In this document: positions 24,045 through 34,292 of the stretch, in pieces
How the letters are laid out: every line of letters starts with the position of its first letter
Position numbering within the stretch: the stretch's first letter is position 1
Source: Haloarculaceae archaeon H-GB1-1
Lineage (GTDB): Archaea > Halobacteriota > Halobacteria > Halobacteriales > Haloarculaceae
DNA length: 64,000 bases
Assembly (NCBI GenBank): GCA_029688825.1
Contig: JARUKX010000005.1
Location: forward strand, 1 to 64,000
Direction: 5' to 3'
The notes under the pieces: generated by a model
Database searches by the model: none
Told to the model about the DNA's origin: nothing
The model's input: the letters and a program-made list of their open reading frames with translations, nothing else
Made by a program: the position numbers and the translations under genes

Positions 24045-26289
24045 CGAGGAACTCGCGAAGGACCTCGGCCTGCTCTCGGCGCTCACTATCGGCGTCGGAA
24101 CGATGATCGGTGCTGGCATCTTCGTCCTCCCCGGCCAGGCTGCTGCTGCGGCGGGTCCAGCCGTGGCTCTTTCGTTCGTCGTGGGTGGCGTCATCTCGCT
24201 GTTTACCGCGCTCTCTGCGTCCGAGTTGGGGACGGCCATGCCCAAGGCCGGTGGAAGTTACTACTACGTGAACCACGCGCTCGGTCCGCTGTTGGGTTCG
24301 ATCGCGGGTTGGGGGAACTGGATGGGACTCGCATTCGCGAGCGCGTTCTACACACTCGGATTCGGCGAGTACATCGCTACCTTTCTCCCACTCCCAGCAA
24401 TCGTCCTCGGACCCGTCGGACTCACGGCGTATCAGGTCGGAGCACTCATCGCGGGATTGGCGTTCATCGCAGTGAACTACATCGGAGCGAAAGAGACCGG
24501 AAGCGTCCAGGTCGTCATCGTCACCCTGCTAGTGGGTATCCTGACGGTGTTCTCCGTCCTGGGCTTCCTCCAAGCGGATATCTCGACGCTCCGACCGTTC
24601 TTCCCCCCGGAAACGGGCGGTCCCGCCGCTGTCCTCCCCGCTACGGGTCTCGTGTTCGTCTCGTTCCTCGGGTTCGCAAAGATCACCACCGTCGCCGAGG
24701 AACTGAAGAATCCGGGCCGAAATCTGCCCATCGCCGTCGTCGGGAGCGTTCTCATCGTGACGACCATGTACGCGATCATCATGGTCGTCCTGATGGGCGT
24801 CATCAACTGGCGACAACTTGGACCAGCGTTCACGACGACGCCAGTCCTCGACGTCGCGGAGATCGCCTTCGGGACCGTCGGACTCGCGGCCGTTGGAGTC
24901 GGATTGCTCACCTTCGCCGGACTGCTCGCGACGGCGTCGAGCGCAAACGCGTCGATTCTCGCCTCCTCGCGTATCAATTTCGCGATGGGGCGGGACAAAC
25001 TCATCAGCGCGAAGCTCAACGTGATCCATCCAAACTTCGCCACGCCGTACCGGAGCATTGCCGTCACGGGCAGTCTCATCCTCCTGTTCATCGTCGTCGG
25101 TGACGTGAAGACGCTCGCCAAAGCGGGGAGTGTCCTCCACCTCATCGTGTACGGACTGCTCAACATCGCACTCATCGTGATGCGGGAGGCAGACGTCGAG
25201 GAGTACGACCCGGCGTTCGAAGTGCCCCTGTATCCTATCGTCCCGATACTGGGAGCACTGACTTCGTTCGGTTTGATCGCGTTTATGGAACCGATCGAAA
25301 TCGCACTCTCCCTGGTGTTCGTCGCCGGGGGAGTCATCTGGTATCTCGTCTATGCTCGCGGCAAGGCCGATAAGAAGGGCATCTTGAGCCAGTACATCCT
25401 CGCACGGTCGGACGAGCTGCCACAGCCTGCCGTGAAAGCAGCGAGCACCGTGCAACCAGACGGCGGCACCTACCGTGTCATGGTCCCGCTCGCGAACCCC
25501 GAACACGAGAAGGACCTCATCACGCTCGCCAGCGCCATCGCGAAACAACGCGGCGGGACCGTCGACGCTGTCCACATCGTGACCGTCCCCGACCAGACGG
25601 CACTCGCCGGCGCAGCCGAGTACACCGACGAGATCGACGCTAGTTCAGAGACGCTTCTCGAACGAGCACGGGAGGACGCCGAGACGTTCGGCGTTCCCGT
25701 CGAGACGCACACCATCATCTCTCACCGCCGCTTCGAGGAGGTGTTCGACGCCGCCAGGTCCCACGACGCCGACCTCGTCGTGATGGGCTGGGGCGCGGAT
25801 TCGCACGGGTCACCCGGGCGCGTGGAGAGCGCGTTCGACGAGGTCACCCAAGAGGTCCCCTGTGACTTCGTGGTGATGCGCGACCGCGGATTCGACCCGT
25901 CGGAGCTGCTCGTTCCCACCGCCGGTGGGCCCGACTCCGATCTGAGCGCGTCCGTCGCCAAACTGCTCCAGCAGGAGTACGGCTCGGACGTCTCGCTCCT
26001 CCACGTCACCGACGACGAGGCCGAGGGCCGGTCCTTCCTCGATTCCTGGGCCGAGGAGCACGACCTCGAAGACGCGACGCTCCTCGTCGAATCCGGGGAC
26101 GTCGAGACCAGAATCGAGGAGGCCGCAGCCGACGCTTCCATGGTCGTCATCGGCGCGACCGAACGCGGACTGCTGAACCGCCTCGTGTCCGGATCGATGG
26201 TCCTCGACGTCGTCGATGACGTCGAGTGCTCCGTCCTCATGGCCGAGAAGGCCCGTCGCCGGTCGCTTCGGGAGCGGCTGTTCGGCTGA
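24037..26289 (+). CDS. APC-family amino acid transporter with two C-terminal Usp domains
   Basis: 750 residues. Residues about 1-455 form a 12-helix APC permease: GVGTMIGAGIFVLPGQAA is the substrate-binding helix 1, and FVSFLGFAKITTVAEELKNPGRNLP is helix 6 and the following loop. Residues about 480-615 and 625-745 are Usp-like domains with MVMGWGADSHG and MVVIGATERGLLNRLVSGSM. Fusion of Usp domains to transporters is known in haloarchaea and suggests nucleotide-dependent control. Substrate not deducible. A T6 run follows at 26327. Confidence 0.9.
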   Translation: MGDEELAKDLGLLSALTIGVGTMIGAGIFVLPGQAAAAAGPAVALSFVVGGVISLFTALSASELGTAMPKAGGSYYYVNHALGPLLGSIAGWGNWMGLAFASAFYTLGFGEYIATFLPLPAIVLGPVGLTAYQVGALIAGLAFIAVNYIGAKETGSVQVVIVTLLVGILTVFSVLGFLQADISTLRPFFPPETGGPAAVLPATGLVFVSFLGFAKITTVAEELKNPGRNLPIAVVGSVLIVTTMYAIIMVVLMGVINWRQLGPAFTTTPVLDVAEIAFGTVGLAAVGVGLLTFAGLLATASSANASILASSRINFAMGRDKLISAKLNVIHPNFATPYRSIAVTGSLILLFIVVGDVKTLAKAGSVLHLIVYGLLNIALIVMREADVEEYDPAFEVPLYPIVPILGALTSFGLIAFMEPIEIALSLVFVAGGVIWYLVYARGKADKKGILSQYILARSDELPQPAVKAASTVQPDGGTYRVMVPLANPEHEKDLITLASAIAKQRGGTVDAVHIVTVPDQTALAGAAEYTDEIDASSETLLERAREDAETFGVPVETHTIISHRRFEEVFDAARSHDADLVVMGWGADSHGSPGRVESAFDEVTQEVPCDFVVMRDRGFDPSELLVPTAGGPDSDLSASVAKLLQQEYGSDVSLLHVTDDEAEGRSFLDSWAEEHDLEDATLLVESGDVETRIEEAAADASMVVIGATERGLLNRLVSGSMVLDVVDDVECSVLMAEKARRRSLRERLFG

Positions 26290-26326
26290 GCCCGGACTGC
26301 CCAGACAGCCGAACCCACACGTACCG

Positions 26327-26332
26327 TTTTTT
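26327..26332 (+). terminator. T-run after the APC transporter
   Basis: TTTTTT 38 bases past the stop and 25 bases before the next ATG. It may end the usp-APC transcript, or serve as part of the next promoter. Confidence 0.3.
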
Positions 26333-26356
26333 CGCTGGACCGAGTAATCCATATCA

Positions 26357-27058
26357 ATGGCCCTGTGGTCGGTGCTCGGGTTCGGCGTGGTAGCGTCCAG
26401 TGCACTGGTGGTCGGCAGCCTCCTCGGCGCGTTCTGGAAACCACCTGAGTGGGTCGTCGCCGCGGCGCTTGCCCTCTCCAGCGGGTCGCTAATCACCGCG
26501 CTGGCGTTCGAACTGTTCGAGCCCGCGTTCCGTATCGGCGGTGGCGTCCTCGCCTCCAGTGGCCTGTTTCTCGGGGCCGGAGTATTCACGGCGACCAAGT
26601 GGGTTCTCGAAACCGTCTATCAGGGCGAGGACTCCGGGCCAGCGTTGTTGGCCAACGTCACGCTCGACGGCGTCCCCGAGAACGTCGCCCTCGGAATCGT
26701 CCTCATCGGGAACCAGGGCAGTCGTAGCGGCCTCACGATTCTCGTTGCAATCGTCCTCTCGAACCTCCCGGAAGCAATCGGTGGCGCGAAGAAGATGCAG
26801 GATGCCGGCTTCTCCCGACTCGGCGCTGTCGGCGCGTGGACCAGCGTCGGAGTCCTGCTGGCCGTCGCCGTCATCGCCGGGAACCTCCTCTTTGCCGATC
26901 TGGGATCGGCGGCGGTCGCCGCTGCCCGGTCGTTCGCCGGTGGGGCCGTGCTCGCCGGCGTTGCTATCGAAATCCTTCCGGACGCCTACGAGGAGGGCGG
27001 CCCACTCGTCGCGATGGCGACCGCCGTAGGATTCGTCGTTACGTTCCTCGTCCGGTGA
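26357..27058 (+). CDS. ZIP-like metal transporter
   Basis: 233 residues with about eight hydrophobic segments. The two ZIP metal-site motifs appear as LDGVPENVALGIVL and SNLPEAIGGAKKM. Typical ZIP proteins have His-x-(x)-Pro-Glu in the first; here His is replaced by Asp and Gly by Asn, as in one prokaryotic subgroup. Direction of transport and metal are not known. It is convergent with secY across 56 bases. Confidence 0.78.
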   Translation: MALWSVLGFGVVASSALVVGSLLGAFWKPPEWVVAAALALSSGSLITALAFELFEPAFRIGGGVLASSGLFLGAGVFTATKWVLETVYQGEDSGPALLANVTLDGVPENVALGIVLIGNQGSRSGLTILVAIVLSNLPEAIGGAKKMQDAGFSRLGAVGAWTSVGVLLAVAVIAGNLLFADLGSAAVAAARSFAGGAVLAGVAIEILPDAYEEGGPLVAMATAVGFVVTFLVR

Positions 27059-27114
27059 GCGATCGCGTCGCTCCCGAACGAACGCGCACCGAAAATGAAA
27101 GATTGCGCAGCCGT

Positions 27115-28593
27115 TCAGCCGAACATCTGGCGCATCATCGGGTGCATCTCCATGAGCTGCTCCTCTGCGATCTCCTCGTACAGCTTGTACGTGATGGAGA
27201 CCGTCAGCAGCAGCCCGGTACCGGAGACGCCACCGATGGTACCCAGCATGTTCGCCAGCACCGCGAGCAGACCGACGAGCGCGCCGCCGAGAACGGTGAC
27301 CTGCGGAATGTACCGCTCGAGCACCTTCTCGATGACGCCGGCGTTCCGTCGGAAGCCCGGGATCTCCATCCCGGAACTGTGGATCTGCTGTGCGGTCGCT
27401 TCCGGACCCATGTCCGTCGTCTCGACCCAGAAGACGGCGAAGATTGCGCCGCCGATGACCATGAAGGTCAGGTCGATGCCGACCCGGAGCAGGATCTGGA
27501 GTGGATCGGCGCTGGTCTGCCCCAGCCACCACATCCACTCACCTGGCTGATGAATCGGAGCGAGGTAGTAGAACAACCCGCCCGTCGGCACGACGCCGCT
27601 CGCCGTGCTGGAGTAGGTTCCGAGCCAGCCCGGCAGACTCCCCAGTTGCGCGTACAGGATGCGACCCAGGAACTGGATGTTCGCCTGCAGCGCGCGGACG
27701 AGAATCATCGGCAGGACGCTCGCGTAGATGAGCTTCACGGGGAAGCGACCACGGGCCCCTTTCACGCGCGCGTTCGAGAGCGGAATCTCGATGCGCACGC
27801 TCTCGGCGTAGACGACGACCCCGAAGATGAGGATCGTCGTTATGAAGGGGATGATCTGTCCCTGGCCGAACAGCAGCGCCTGCAGCCCGCTGGGGCTGAG
27901 GATGGGGCCGATGTTGCTGTTCCCCAGCGCGATGTTGATCCACGTCGGGATCAGGCCGCGCTGGTTCGCCCCGATACCGGGGATGGTGAACAGCCCGCCG
28001 ATGAGACTCTGGCTGACTCCGGCAATGATGAACAGCCCGATACCGGAGCCGACGCCCCACTTGCTGATGACCTCGTCCATGAACAGGATGAGGACACCGC
28101 CGACGGCGATCTGGGCGAACAACAGCCACTTGACGCCGGTCACGCCGATTCCCAGCTGGCGGCCGAGCGCGGCGTCGGCCGGCAGGAAGTTGCCGGCGAA
28201 CACCATCGGCAGCCCGGTCAGGAAGATCATGACGACGACCAGCACCTTCTGCAGGCCCTGGTAGATGGCCTGGTCACGCGGATCGTTCTGCGTGTCGAGG
28301 CCGAGCAGGTCGGCACCGCCGAGCAGCTGCAAGACGATGCTCGCCGTGACGATGGGCCCGATACCCAGCTGCAGGATGGTTCCCTGGCCACCGGCGAGAA
28401 TCGACCGGAATCGCCCGAACAGGTCCTCCTGACCGGTTCCCAGACCGAACAGGAACACGTTCGTCAGGAAGAAGTAAAGCACCAGTACGCCCGCCGTCCA
28501 CGCCAGCTTTCGCTTGAAGGGTACGTGTCCCTCCGGACGCCGGACTGTGGGCATGCGGGTGAGAACCGGTGCGGCGGTGTCCTTCCAGCTCAT
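27115..28593 (-). CDS. secY: Protein translocase subunit SecY
   Basis: 492 residues, ten transmembrane segments. It opens with the conserved lead-in VLTRMPTVRRPEGHVPFKRK and TM1, has the LLGGADLLGLD region, cytoplasmic loops with Arg/Lys, and ends with ...MHPMMRQMFG. It forms the Sec channel with SecE and SecG. Last gene of the ribosomal operon, 3 bases after the L15 stop, as usual in archaea. Confidence 0.97.
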   Translation of the reverse strand: MSWKDTAAPVLTRMPTVRRPEGHVPFKRKLAWTAGVLVLYFFLTNVFLFGLGTGQEDLFGRFRSILAGGQGTILQLGIGPIVTASIVLQLLGGADLLGLDTQNDPRDQAIYQGLQKVLVVVMIFLTGLPMVFAGNFLPADAALGRQLGIGVTGVKWLLFAQIAVGGVLILFMDEVISKWGVGSGIGLFIIAGVSQSLIGGLFTIPGIGANQRGLIPTWINIALGNSNIGPILSPSGLQALLFGQGQIIPFITTILIFGVVVYAESVRIEIPLSNARVKGARGRFPVKLIYASVLPMILVRALQANIQFLGRILYAQLGSLPGWLGTYSSTASGVVPTGGLFYYLAPIHQPGEWMWWLGQTSADPLQILLRVGIDLTFMVIGGAIFAVFWVETTDMGPEATAQQIHSSGMEIPGFRRNAGVIEKVLERYIPQVTVLGGALVGLLAVLANMLGTIGGVSGTGLLLTVSITYKLYEEIAEEQLMEMHPMMRQMFG

Positions 28594-28596
28594 GAG

Positions 28597-29091
28597 TTAC
28601 GCCTCTCCTTCAGCCTCGTCTGCGTCCGCGTCGGATTCCTGACGCTCCTGCCCGCGCTCGGTCAGCTCGACGCTGCCGCCCGCGGCCTCGACCTTCTCCG
28701 CTGCGCTGTCGGAGAAGTCGTCGGCGATCAGTTCGAGTTCGTTGCGGACCTGACCCGCGCCGAGGACCTTCACGACGTCGACCTCGTGGCCGTCGTCGAC
28801 GACGTCTCGAACGTCGATGCGGTAGCCGCCGTCCGTCTCCTCGGCGACGCCGTCCGCGGCGAGGACGAGCGCGTCCTCGTCGAGTTCGCGGACGTCGACC
28901 GTCTCGACCGTGTCCTGGACCTTCTCGGGACGGGTGAAGCCGCTCTTGCCCAGCGGCGGGTGGTTGTGGAATTCGTGCTTGTCACGGCCAGCGTTGCCGC
29001 GCCCACCACGGTGACCTGCGCCACGGCGGTTCTTGTGCGAGCCGCCACTGTGGGTGCGCGAGCCGCGCTGGCGTTTCTTTTTGGACGTCAT
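28597..29091 (-). CDS. rpl15: Ribosomal protein L15 (uL15)
   Basis: 164 residues. Basic glycine-rich N-terminus TSKKKRQRGSRTHSGGS and RRGAGHRGGRGNAGRD, then a globular acidic half ending in an Asp/Glu tail. Large-subunit protein. The start overlaps the L30 stop by one base (TAATG), which sets it inside the longer open frame. Confidence 0.95.
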   Translation of the reverse strand: MTSKKKRQRGSRTHSGGSHKNRRGAGHRGGRGNAGRDKHEFHNHPPLGKSGFTRPEKVQDTVETVDVRELDEDALVLAADGVAEETDGGYRIDVRDVVDDGHEVDVVKVLGAGQVRNELELIADDFSDSAAEKVEAAGGSVELTERGQERQESDADADEAEGEA

Positions 29092-29555
29092 TATCGCATC
29101 GCCTCCAGAAGTGCGTCGATCTCCTCGGTCGACTGCTTGCCGAGGGCACCGCCTTCCTTGACTGGTTTCTTGACGCCGTCGTGGCCGCCGCGTGGCGGGT
29201 GCAGACGGAGCGTCGGAGCGAGTCCCTGGTCGCGGAGCTTCGTCTCCTCGTCGACGAGCGCCTGCGCCAGCGACTCGATGTCGTCGTAGTCCGTGTTCTC
29301 GGCGACCCACTCGTCGTCGACGTCGGCGGAGCCTTCGAGCGGCTCGCCGCGCGTCTGGATGAGCAGTTCGACCGTCTCGACGCTCGGGTCACCGTGCGCG
29401 ACGTAGTCGTTGACCTTCGTGACCATACCGCGGTACGCGTCGGTCTCGGGGACGAAGGTCGCGTGGTTCACGTTGTGGATGTTGAGCATCGACAGCGTGT
29501 CCTCGATGTCTTCGGACATGTTGACTTCGCCACGAAGCTGGACGAGCGCTTTCAT
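29091..29555 (-). CDS. rpl30: Ribosomal protein L30 (uL30)
   Basis: 154 residues, the long archaeal form. [14 protein letters not shown], then TLSMLNIHNVNHATFV and a C-terminal extension with RLHPPRGGHDGVKKP. The ATG at 29555 forms a TGATG junction with S5; a GTG one codon earlier is also possible. Confidence 0.94.
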   Translation of the reverse strand: MKALVQLRGEVNMSEDIEDTLSMLNIHNVNHATFVPETDAYRGMVTKVNDYVAHGDPSVETVELLIQTRGEPLEGSADVDDEWVAENTDYDDIESLAQALVDEETKLRDQGLAPTLRLHPPRGGHDGVKKPVKEGGALGKQSTEEIDALLEAMR

Positions 29556-30193
29556 CACTCGATCACCTCACGCTTCTCTCGGGTTCGTTCGGGGACGCGC
29601 GCCTCGGCCGTGTTCCGCAGGGCGTTGAACGTCGCCTTCGCGAAGTTGACCGTCGTGCGGGTGTTCCCGGACGAGCGCGTCCAGATGTCGTCGATACCGG
29701 CGAGTTCGAGGACGTGTCGGACGGTCTCTCCACCCGCCAGTCCCAGTCCGCGCGGTGCCGGCTGGAGTTCGACCTCGACGCTGCCCGCTTTGCCCGTGGT
29801 CCGGAGCGCGACGGTGTGGGGCGTCCCACAGCCACACTCCCAGGATCCACAGCCACGGGAGACGTCGATGAGGTTCAGCTTGCCGACCTCGATGGCCTTC
29901 TGGATCGCACCGCCGACCTGGTCGTCGCGACCTTCCGCGTAGCCGACGAGCCCGTCCTTGTTGCCGACGACGACGACGCACCGGAACTTCACACGGCGGC
30001 CGGAGTCGGTCATCCGCTGGACCATGTTGATGTCCAGAACCTCGTCTTCGAGGTCCGGGACCAGCTGGTCTACGATTTCGGGTTCCTTCAGCGGCAGCCC
30101 GGAGTTGAGCGCCTCCTGCATGGAGTCGATCTCTCCGTCGGCGACCTTTCGGCCGAGCCGCGTCCGGGGTTCCCATCCGTTATGTCCACTCAT
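29555..30193 (-). CDS. rps5: Ribosomal protein S5 (uS5)
   Basis: 212 residues. S5 dsRNA-binding domain with [25 protein letters not shown] and a C-terminal domain with [29 protein letters not shown], which includes the archaeal [10 protein letters not shown] insert with Cys pairs. Small-subunit decoding-site protein. ATGA overlap with L18. Confidence 0.96.
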   Translation of the reverse strand: MSGHNGWEPRTRLGRKVADGEIDSMQEALNSGLPLKEPEIVDQLVPDLEDEVLDINMVQRMTDSGRRVKFRCVVVVGNKDGLVGYAEGRDDQVGGAIQKAIEVGKLNLIDVSRGCGSWECGCGTPHTVALRTTGKAGSVEVELQPAPRGLGLAGGETVRHVLELAGIDDIWTRSSGNTRTTVNFAKATFNALRNTAEARVPERTREKREVIE

Positions 30194-30753
30194 AGTTCGA
30201 TGTCACCTTCCAGTAGCGTCTCTCGGAGCTCGTCGAAGTGCTCCGGGAGCTCTGTTGCGTCGAAATCCCCGCTGTAGAGCGGCTCGTCGAGCTGCTCGGC
30301 GTACTCGGCGACGTGCTCGCCGCGCGTGCGCGGCCAGTCCGCGAGTACCGAGTCGTTGTGTGGGATTTCGAGTCCAGCGTCGATTGCGCCTTCCTGTACT
30401 GCGAACACTTTGCTTCCCGGGGTCGCCGTGTTGAGGCCGATGTCGAGGACTGCTTCCTCGACGCCGGCGTCCTGCGCACGAAGCCCTGCGAGGAGACCGG
30501 TGAGGTACGCCGCGGGCATGTTGCCCGTGGGTGCCTCCCAGCCGTACGCCTCCAGGTCGTTCGAGCGCGCACTCGCGACCGTCTCGTCACCGTTCGACCC
30601 AGTGACTATCAGCTGCGCCGTAGTCTGCGTGTTGCTCTTTCGAGCGACGAGTCGGGGCTTACCCGATTTGAGCAGGCGCAACCTCTGAGCGTAATCCGTT
30701 CGGGCCTCGCGGCGACGCCGCATCGGCACCGTGTATCGTGGTCCTGTCGCCAT
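30190..30753 (-). CDS. rpl18: Ribosomal protein L18 (uL18)
   Basis: 187 residues. [20 protein letters not shown] is the typical archaeal opening; [12 protein letters not shown] and [25 protein letters not shown] follow. Binds 5S rRNA with L5. Overlaps S5 (4 bases) and L19e (1 base). Confidence 0.96.
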   Translation of the reverse strand: MATGPRYTVPMRRRREARTDYAQRLRLLKSGKPRLVARKSNTQTTAQLIVTGSNGDETVASARSNDLEAYGWEAPTGNMPAAYLTGLLAGLRAQDAGVEEAVLDIGLNTATPGSKVFAVQEGAIDAGLEIPHNDSVLADWPRTRGEHVAEYAEQLDEPLYSGDFDATELPEHFDELRETLLEGDIEL

Positions 30754-31202
30754 TATTGATCACCGTACTGATTGTCGATGTACCGTTCGAGGTCCGCGAC
30801 ACTGTCGAACTCGCCACCGCTGGCTTTGTCGTAGAGGTCGCGGTACTGCGAGCGATCGAGCTCGTCCTCGGCACGGAGTTCCTTCAGCTTGCTCCGCTGG
30901 GCACGGATCCGGGACTGCCAGTCCTGCTTCTTGTTCTGGCGGCCGCCGGCCTTGCCTTTGCGGGAACCGTGGCCCTTCTGGTGTCCGTACGCGCGCTTCT
31001 TCTGCCGCGCACGAGCACGGCCACGGGAGTTGCCGCTCGTTTCCTTGTCCGTAATCGCACCTTCGTCGACGAGGTCGCGGATGTCCTCACGGGTGATCGC
31101 GTCGGCGATGTCACCCTGTCGGTCGGGGTCGAACCAGACGCGGTTCTTCCCGACGTCGAGCACGTCCGCGGCCATCCGTTTCTGTGCACTGAGGTCCGTC
31201 AT
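30753..31202 (-). CDS. rpl19e: Ribosomal protein L19e (eL19)
   Basis: 149 residues. [23 protein letters not shown], then the basic [23 protein letters not shown] loop in pieces and a helical C-terminus. An archaeal/eukaryotic large-subunit protein without a bacterial counterpart. Confidence 0.96.
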   Translation of the reverse strand: MTDLSAQKRMAADVLDVGKNRVWFDPDRQGDIADAITREDIRDLVDEGAITDKETSGNSRGRARARQKKRAYGHQKGHGSRKGKAGGRQNKKQDWQSRIRAQRSKLKELRAEDELDRSQYRDLYDKASGGEFDSVADLERYIDNQYGDQ

Positions 31203-31945
31203 TCTTCTCCCTCCACTGCAACTTCGACGTACGTCGGATTGAGGACGCGGATACCGCGTTCCTCGGCGGTCTCCTCGATGCGCTCGCGCTTGCGAGCACC
31301 GACTTTCGAGGCGATGCGAACCGCCTGTGCGTCTCCGTCGACGCCTTCGAGGTCGTCGACGTTGTGGACGCGCACTTCCTCGAAGCCGCTCGGGTGCAAC
31401 CCGCGTACTGCGGTCGGGGTGCGGTAGCCGGCTTCGACCATGTCGCCCTTGCCCTTGATGCCGCGGCGCTGCTTGCTGAGGTCGCCGCGCGGGGCACGCC
31501 AGGACTCGGGGACGCGCTTCTTCTTGTGGTAGTCCTGTCGATTGAACTGCGGCTTGCCCTCGCGAGCACGCTGTGCCAGCAGCCGGGAATCCTCGTCGTC
31601 GAGGTCCGGCGTCTTGTCGGCCAGGCCGCGGGGCTGCAGTTCGGTCTCGACGTCCTCCGAGGGAGCTTCCTCGGCTGCGGCGTCGTCTTCGACCTCGGCC
31701 TCCGTCTCCTCGGTGACCTCGAGGCCACCGACGTCGGCCTTGATACGGGCCGCGAGCGCGTTCCCGATACCGTCGACTTCTGCGAGTTCGTCCTGGCTCG
31801 CTGCCACGACGTCCTCGACGGTCTCGAAGCCGGCGTCGCGGAGCGAATCGGCCTTCGCGCTGCCGACGCCGCTGATGTCGGTGAGGTCCTCGTATGCCGC
31901 TTCGTCAGCGCCGTCTGCTGCTGTTTCTTCTGTGTCGTCAGCCAT
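31199..31945 (-). CDS. rpl32e: Ribosomal protein L32e (eL32) with N-terminal helix-hairpin-helix domain
   Basis: 248 residues, about twice the length of the plain L32e family. Residues about 15-70 form an HhH-like module ([30 protein letters not shown]) followed by an acidic linker (about 75-110). The L32e core starts near 120 with [21 protein letters not shown]. The extension is usual in haloarchaea; what it binds is not clear. Confidence 0.95.
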   Translation of the reverse strand: MADDTEETAADGADEAAYEDLTDISGVGSAKADSLRDAGFETVEDVVAASQDELAEVDGIGNALAARIKADVGGLEVTEETEAEVEDDAAAEEAPSEDVETELQPRGLADKTPDLDDEDSRLLAQRAREGKPQFNRQDYHKKKRVPESWRAPRGDLSKQRRGIKGKGDMVEAGYRTPTAVRGLHPSGFEEVRVHNVDDLEGVDGDAQAVRIASKVGARKRERIEETAEERGIRVLNPTYVEVAVEGEE

Positions 31946-32481
31946 CAGGCGTCACCTCGGTTCGGTTTTTGCGTGATGTAGACGCCGTCCTGGAACACCC
32001 GAACGTCCTTGTCCTTGACGCGGGTGAGCTGTTCGATGTCGGCGGCCGTCTGGCCGACGTCTTCGATGTTCGGACCGGACAGCGTGATCACTTCGTCGTC
32101 GATCTGGACGGTCGTGTCCCCGTGGACCTCGGTCCGACGGGGTGCCTTCTCGCCGAGGAAGTTCTCGATGATGACTTCGCCGCCATCGTTGCGGACTTTC
32201 ATCGGGAAGTGGGAGTAGTAGACTTCCATCTGGTACTCCCAGCCCTCGGTGACACCGTGGAACATGTTCTCGACGTGGCTCTCGAACGTACCCAGCGTCG
32301 ACATCGTCTTGGCGTCGTCTTCGTCGCTCTCGATGACGACGGTGCCGTCGTCGGCGGACACCGAAACGTCTGGGTACCAGAGCCGTCGCGAGACGCTCCC
32401 TTCCGGACCCTCGACGCTCAGGTCGAGATGGTCGACCTCTGCGTTCACGTCTTCGGGGATTTCGAGTTCTGTTCGTGGCAT
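31945..32481 (-). CDS. rpl6: Ribosomal protein L6 (uL6)
   Basis: 178 residues, two L6 repeats. The C-terminal one carries [21 protein letters not shown]. Starts [17 protein letters not shown]. Sits at the factor-binding site of the large subunit. Overlaps L32e by one base. Confidence 0.96.
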   Translation of the reverse strand: MPRTELEIPEDVNAEVDHLDLSVEGPEGSVSRRLWYPDVSVSADDGTVVIESDEDDAKTMSTLGTFESHVENMFHGVTEGWEYQMEVYYSHFPMKVRNDGGEVIIENFLGEKAPRRTEVHGDTTVQIDDEVITLSGPNIEDVGQTAADIEQLTRVKDKDVRVFQDGVYITQKPNRGDA

Positions 32482-32483
32482 TG

Positions 32484-32876
32484 TTAGTATACGTAGGCGA
32501 TGACCTGGCCACCGATGCCCTCGTCGCGGGCCTCGTAGTGGCTCATGATGCCGTGGCTGGTCGTCACGACGAGCGTCCCGTAGTCACGGGCGGGGAGGAA
32601 TCGCTTCTCCCACTTTTCGAACTCGTCGGCACCCGCCGAGTAGCGGGGCTTGACCGGGCCACATTCGTTGATGGCACCTTTCAGTTCGACCTCGAACTTG
32701 CCAGCTTTGCCGTCGTCGACGAAGCTGAAACCGTCGATGTACCCGCGGTCGTAGAAGACCTCGAGTACGCTCCCGATCTCGTTCGAGGCGGGCTCTATCG
32801 TCTGATTCAGGTGACCGACGCTCTCGGCGTTGTCGAGGCCCGAGAGTGCGTTGGCCAGTGGATCGTTCCCTGTCAT
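32484..32876 (-). CDS. rps8: Ribosomal protein S8 (uS8)
   Basis: 130 residues. Opens [19 protein letters not shown] and ends with the rRNA-binding [20 protein letters not shown]. Full family length; 2 bases before L6 and 2 bases after S14. Confidence 0.96.
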   Translation of the reverse strand: MTGNDPLANALSGLDNAESVGHLNQTIEPASNEIGSVLEVFYDRGYIDGFSFVDDGKAGKFEVELKGAINECGPVKPRYSAGADEFEKWEKRFLPARDYGTLVVTTSHGIMSHYEARDEGIGGQVIAYVY

Positions 32877-32878
32877 GG

Positions 32879-33058
32879 TCAGCTATACTTCTTGAATCCC
32901 ATACTGCGGGCGATCTCACGGAAGCACTGCCGGCAGAGCCAGATGTCGTACTTGCCGACCAGACCCTGCTCGCGACCGCATCGCTGGCAGGCTTCCAGCT
33001 GTTCCGTTCGCTTGGCGACCTGCTCGCCCGTCTCGTCCGTAGATTCGCTCTCGCTCAT
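32879..33058 (-). CDS. rps14: Ribosomal protein S14, zinc-binding type (uS14)
   Basis: 59 residues: [20 protein letters not shown], then a C-x2-C...C-x2-C zinc site (CQRCG and CRQCF) and the tail [10 protein letters not shown]. Short but complete. The start overlaps the L5 stop (ATGA) and the stop is 2 bases before S8. Its place between L5 and S8 is the archaeal norm. Confidence 0.95.
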   Translation of the reverse strand: MSESESTDETGEQVAKRTEQLEACQRCGREQGLVGKYDIWLCRQCFREIARSMGFKKYS

Positions 33059-33588
33059 GCGCTCACCTCTACGTCGAAGGTCGACTCTACGTAGGCGACG
33101 GCGTCGGCGACGTCGAGCCGGTGGTTCGACGGAATCTGTCGGGTGGCCTTATCGCGCTTGGAGACGCGGTAGCCCGGACGCACCAGGTTGACGGTGACGT
33201 CCAGTCCGTAGATACCGACGTTCGGGTCGTACTCCTGGCTCGGGAACTCCGTGTGTTCCTCGACGCCGAAGCTGAAGTTGCCGGTGTCGTCGAACTGGGT
33301 CTCGGTCAGGTCGACCAGTTCGAGAGCGGTCCGCAGGAACTCCTCGGCGTCCTCACCGCGCAGCGTGACCTTCGCACCGATCGGGTCACCCTCGCGGATG
33401 TTGAACTCCGGAATCGTCCCCTCGGCCGTGGTCCGAACTGGCTGCTGGCCGGCGACCTCTTCGAGGATCTCCTCTGCCTTCGCCAGTTCTCGACCACCCT
33501 GACCGACGCCCATGTGGACGACGGCCTTCTCGATACGCGGTTGGCGCATCTCGTGGAAGTCGCCACCGGTATCGCTTTCGGAGCTCAT
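33055..33588 (-). CDS. rpl5: Ribosomal protein L5 (uL5)
   Basis: 177 residues. [20 protein letters not shown], then [15 protein letters not shown] and [22 protein letters not shown]. Binds 5S rRNA. ATGA overlaps at both ends (S4e and S14). Confidence 0.96.
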   Translation of the reverse strand: MSSESDTGGDFHEMRQPRIEKAVVHMGVGQGGRELAKAEEILEEVAGQQPVRTTAEGTIPEFNIREGDPIGAKVTLRGEDAEEFLRTALELVDLTETQFDDTGNFSFGVEEHTEFPSQEYDPNVGIYGLDVTVNLVRPGYRVSKRDKATRQIPSNHRLDVADAVAYVESTFDVEVSA

Positions 33589-34292
33589 TCGTCGTCACCT
33601 CCGGTGAAGTTCTCGTCGATGACGACGACGTAGTCCGCGATGGTCTCGTATCCTTCGCCCTCGTCCTGTTCGACGAGCACGTTGTTCGGTGCGCTACCGG
33701 GCGTGACCTGGATCTCCTCGATGGTTCCGATCTCGCCGGCGTGTGCGCCGTTGACAGCGGTAACGAGTGCGCCCTCTTCGTACTCGAAGTGGGCCACGAT
33801 CTCCTCGCCGTCGTTACTCACGACGATGGAGTCGCCGCCGTCGTAGTCGCTACCGTCCTCGACGATGAGCGTTTCACCGTCGTGGAGCGTCAGCTGGACG
33901 TCGCCGCCCGTGACGTGCTGTTTGTTGACGATTTTGCCGAGCTTGCTGCCGGCAGACTCCTCGTCGATGGGGGTCAGTGCGAGCCGTCCACCCTCGCCGG
34001 GGAAGACACGGTAGAACTCCTCGCGTTCCGTGAACGCGAGAATGTCGAACATCCCGACGGGACGTTCTTCGTCACTGACTGCTGTACCGTTGATCAGTAC
34101 GTTGTCCTGGTTGAGCGCGTAGCGGGCTTCCTTGCGGTTGTCCGCGTAGCCCAGCACGTCCCGCAGGACGATGAGCAGGGGAACCCCTGACTCGCCGTGG
34201 GGACCGGCACCGGCCTTCACGGTGAAGGTCTCGGTCTTGCGCTCGACCGGCCAGGATTTCGGGACCGAAAGTCGTTTCTGGTGATTACTCAT
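33585..34292 (-). CDS. rps4e: Ribosomal protein S4e (eS4)
   Basis: 235 residues. Opens [17 protein letters not shown], with an S4-like RNA-binding domain ([20 protein letters not shown]), a central domain and a C-terminal KOW-like motif ([20 protein letters not shown]). ATGA overlaps with L24 and L5. Confidence 0.96.
   Translation of the reverse strand: MSNHQKRLSVPKSWPVERKTETFTVKAGAGPHGESGVPLLIVLRDVLGYADNRKEARYALNQDNVLINGTAVSDEERPVGMFDILAFTEREEFYRVFPGEGGRLALTPIDEESAGSKLGKIVNKQHVTGGDVQLTLHDGETLIVEDGSDYDGGDSIVVSNDGEEIVAHFEYEEGALVTAVNGAHAGEIGTIEEIQVTPGSAPNNVLVEQDEGEGYETIADYVVVIDENFTGGDDE

Noticed and set aside
26836-29289. 817-codon open frame on the plus strand
   Set aside because: Antisense to secY, rpl15 and rpl30; the product is repetitive and acidic with no family.
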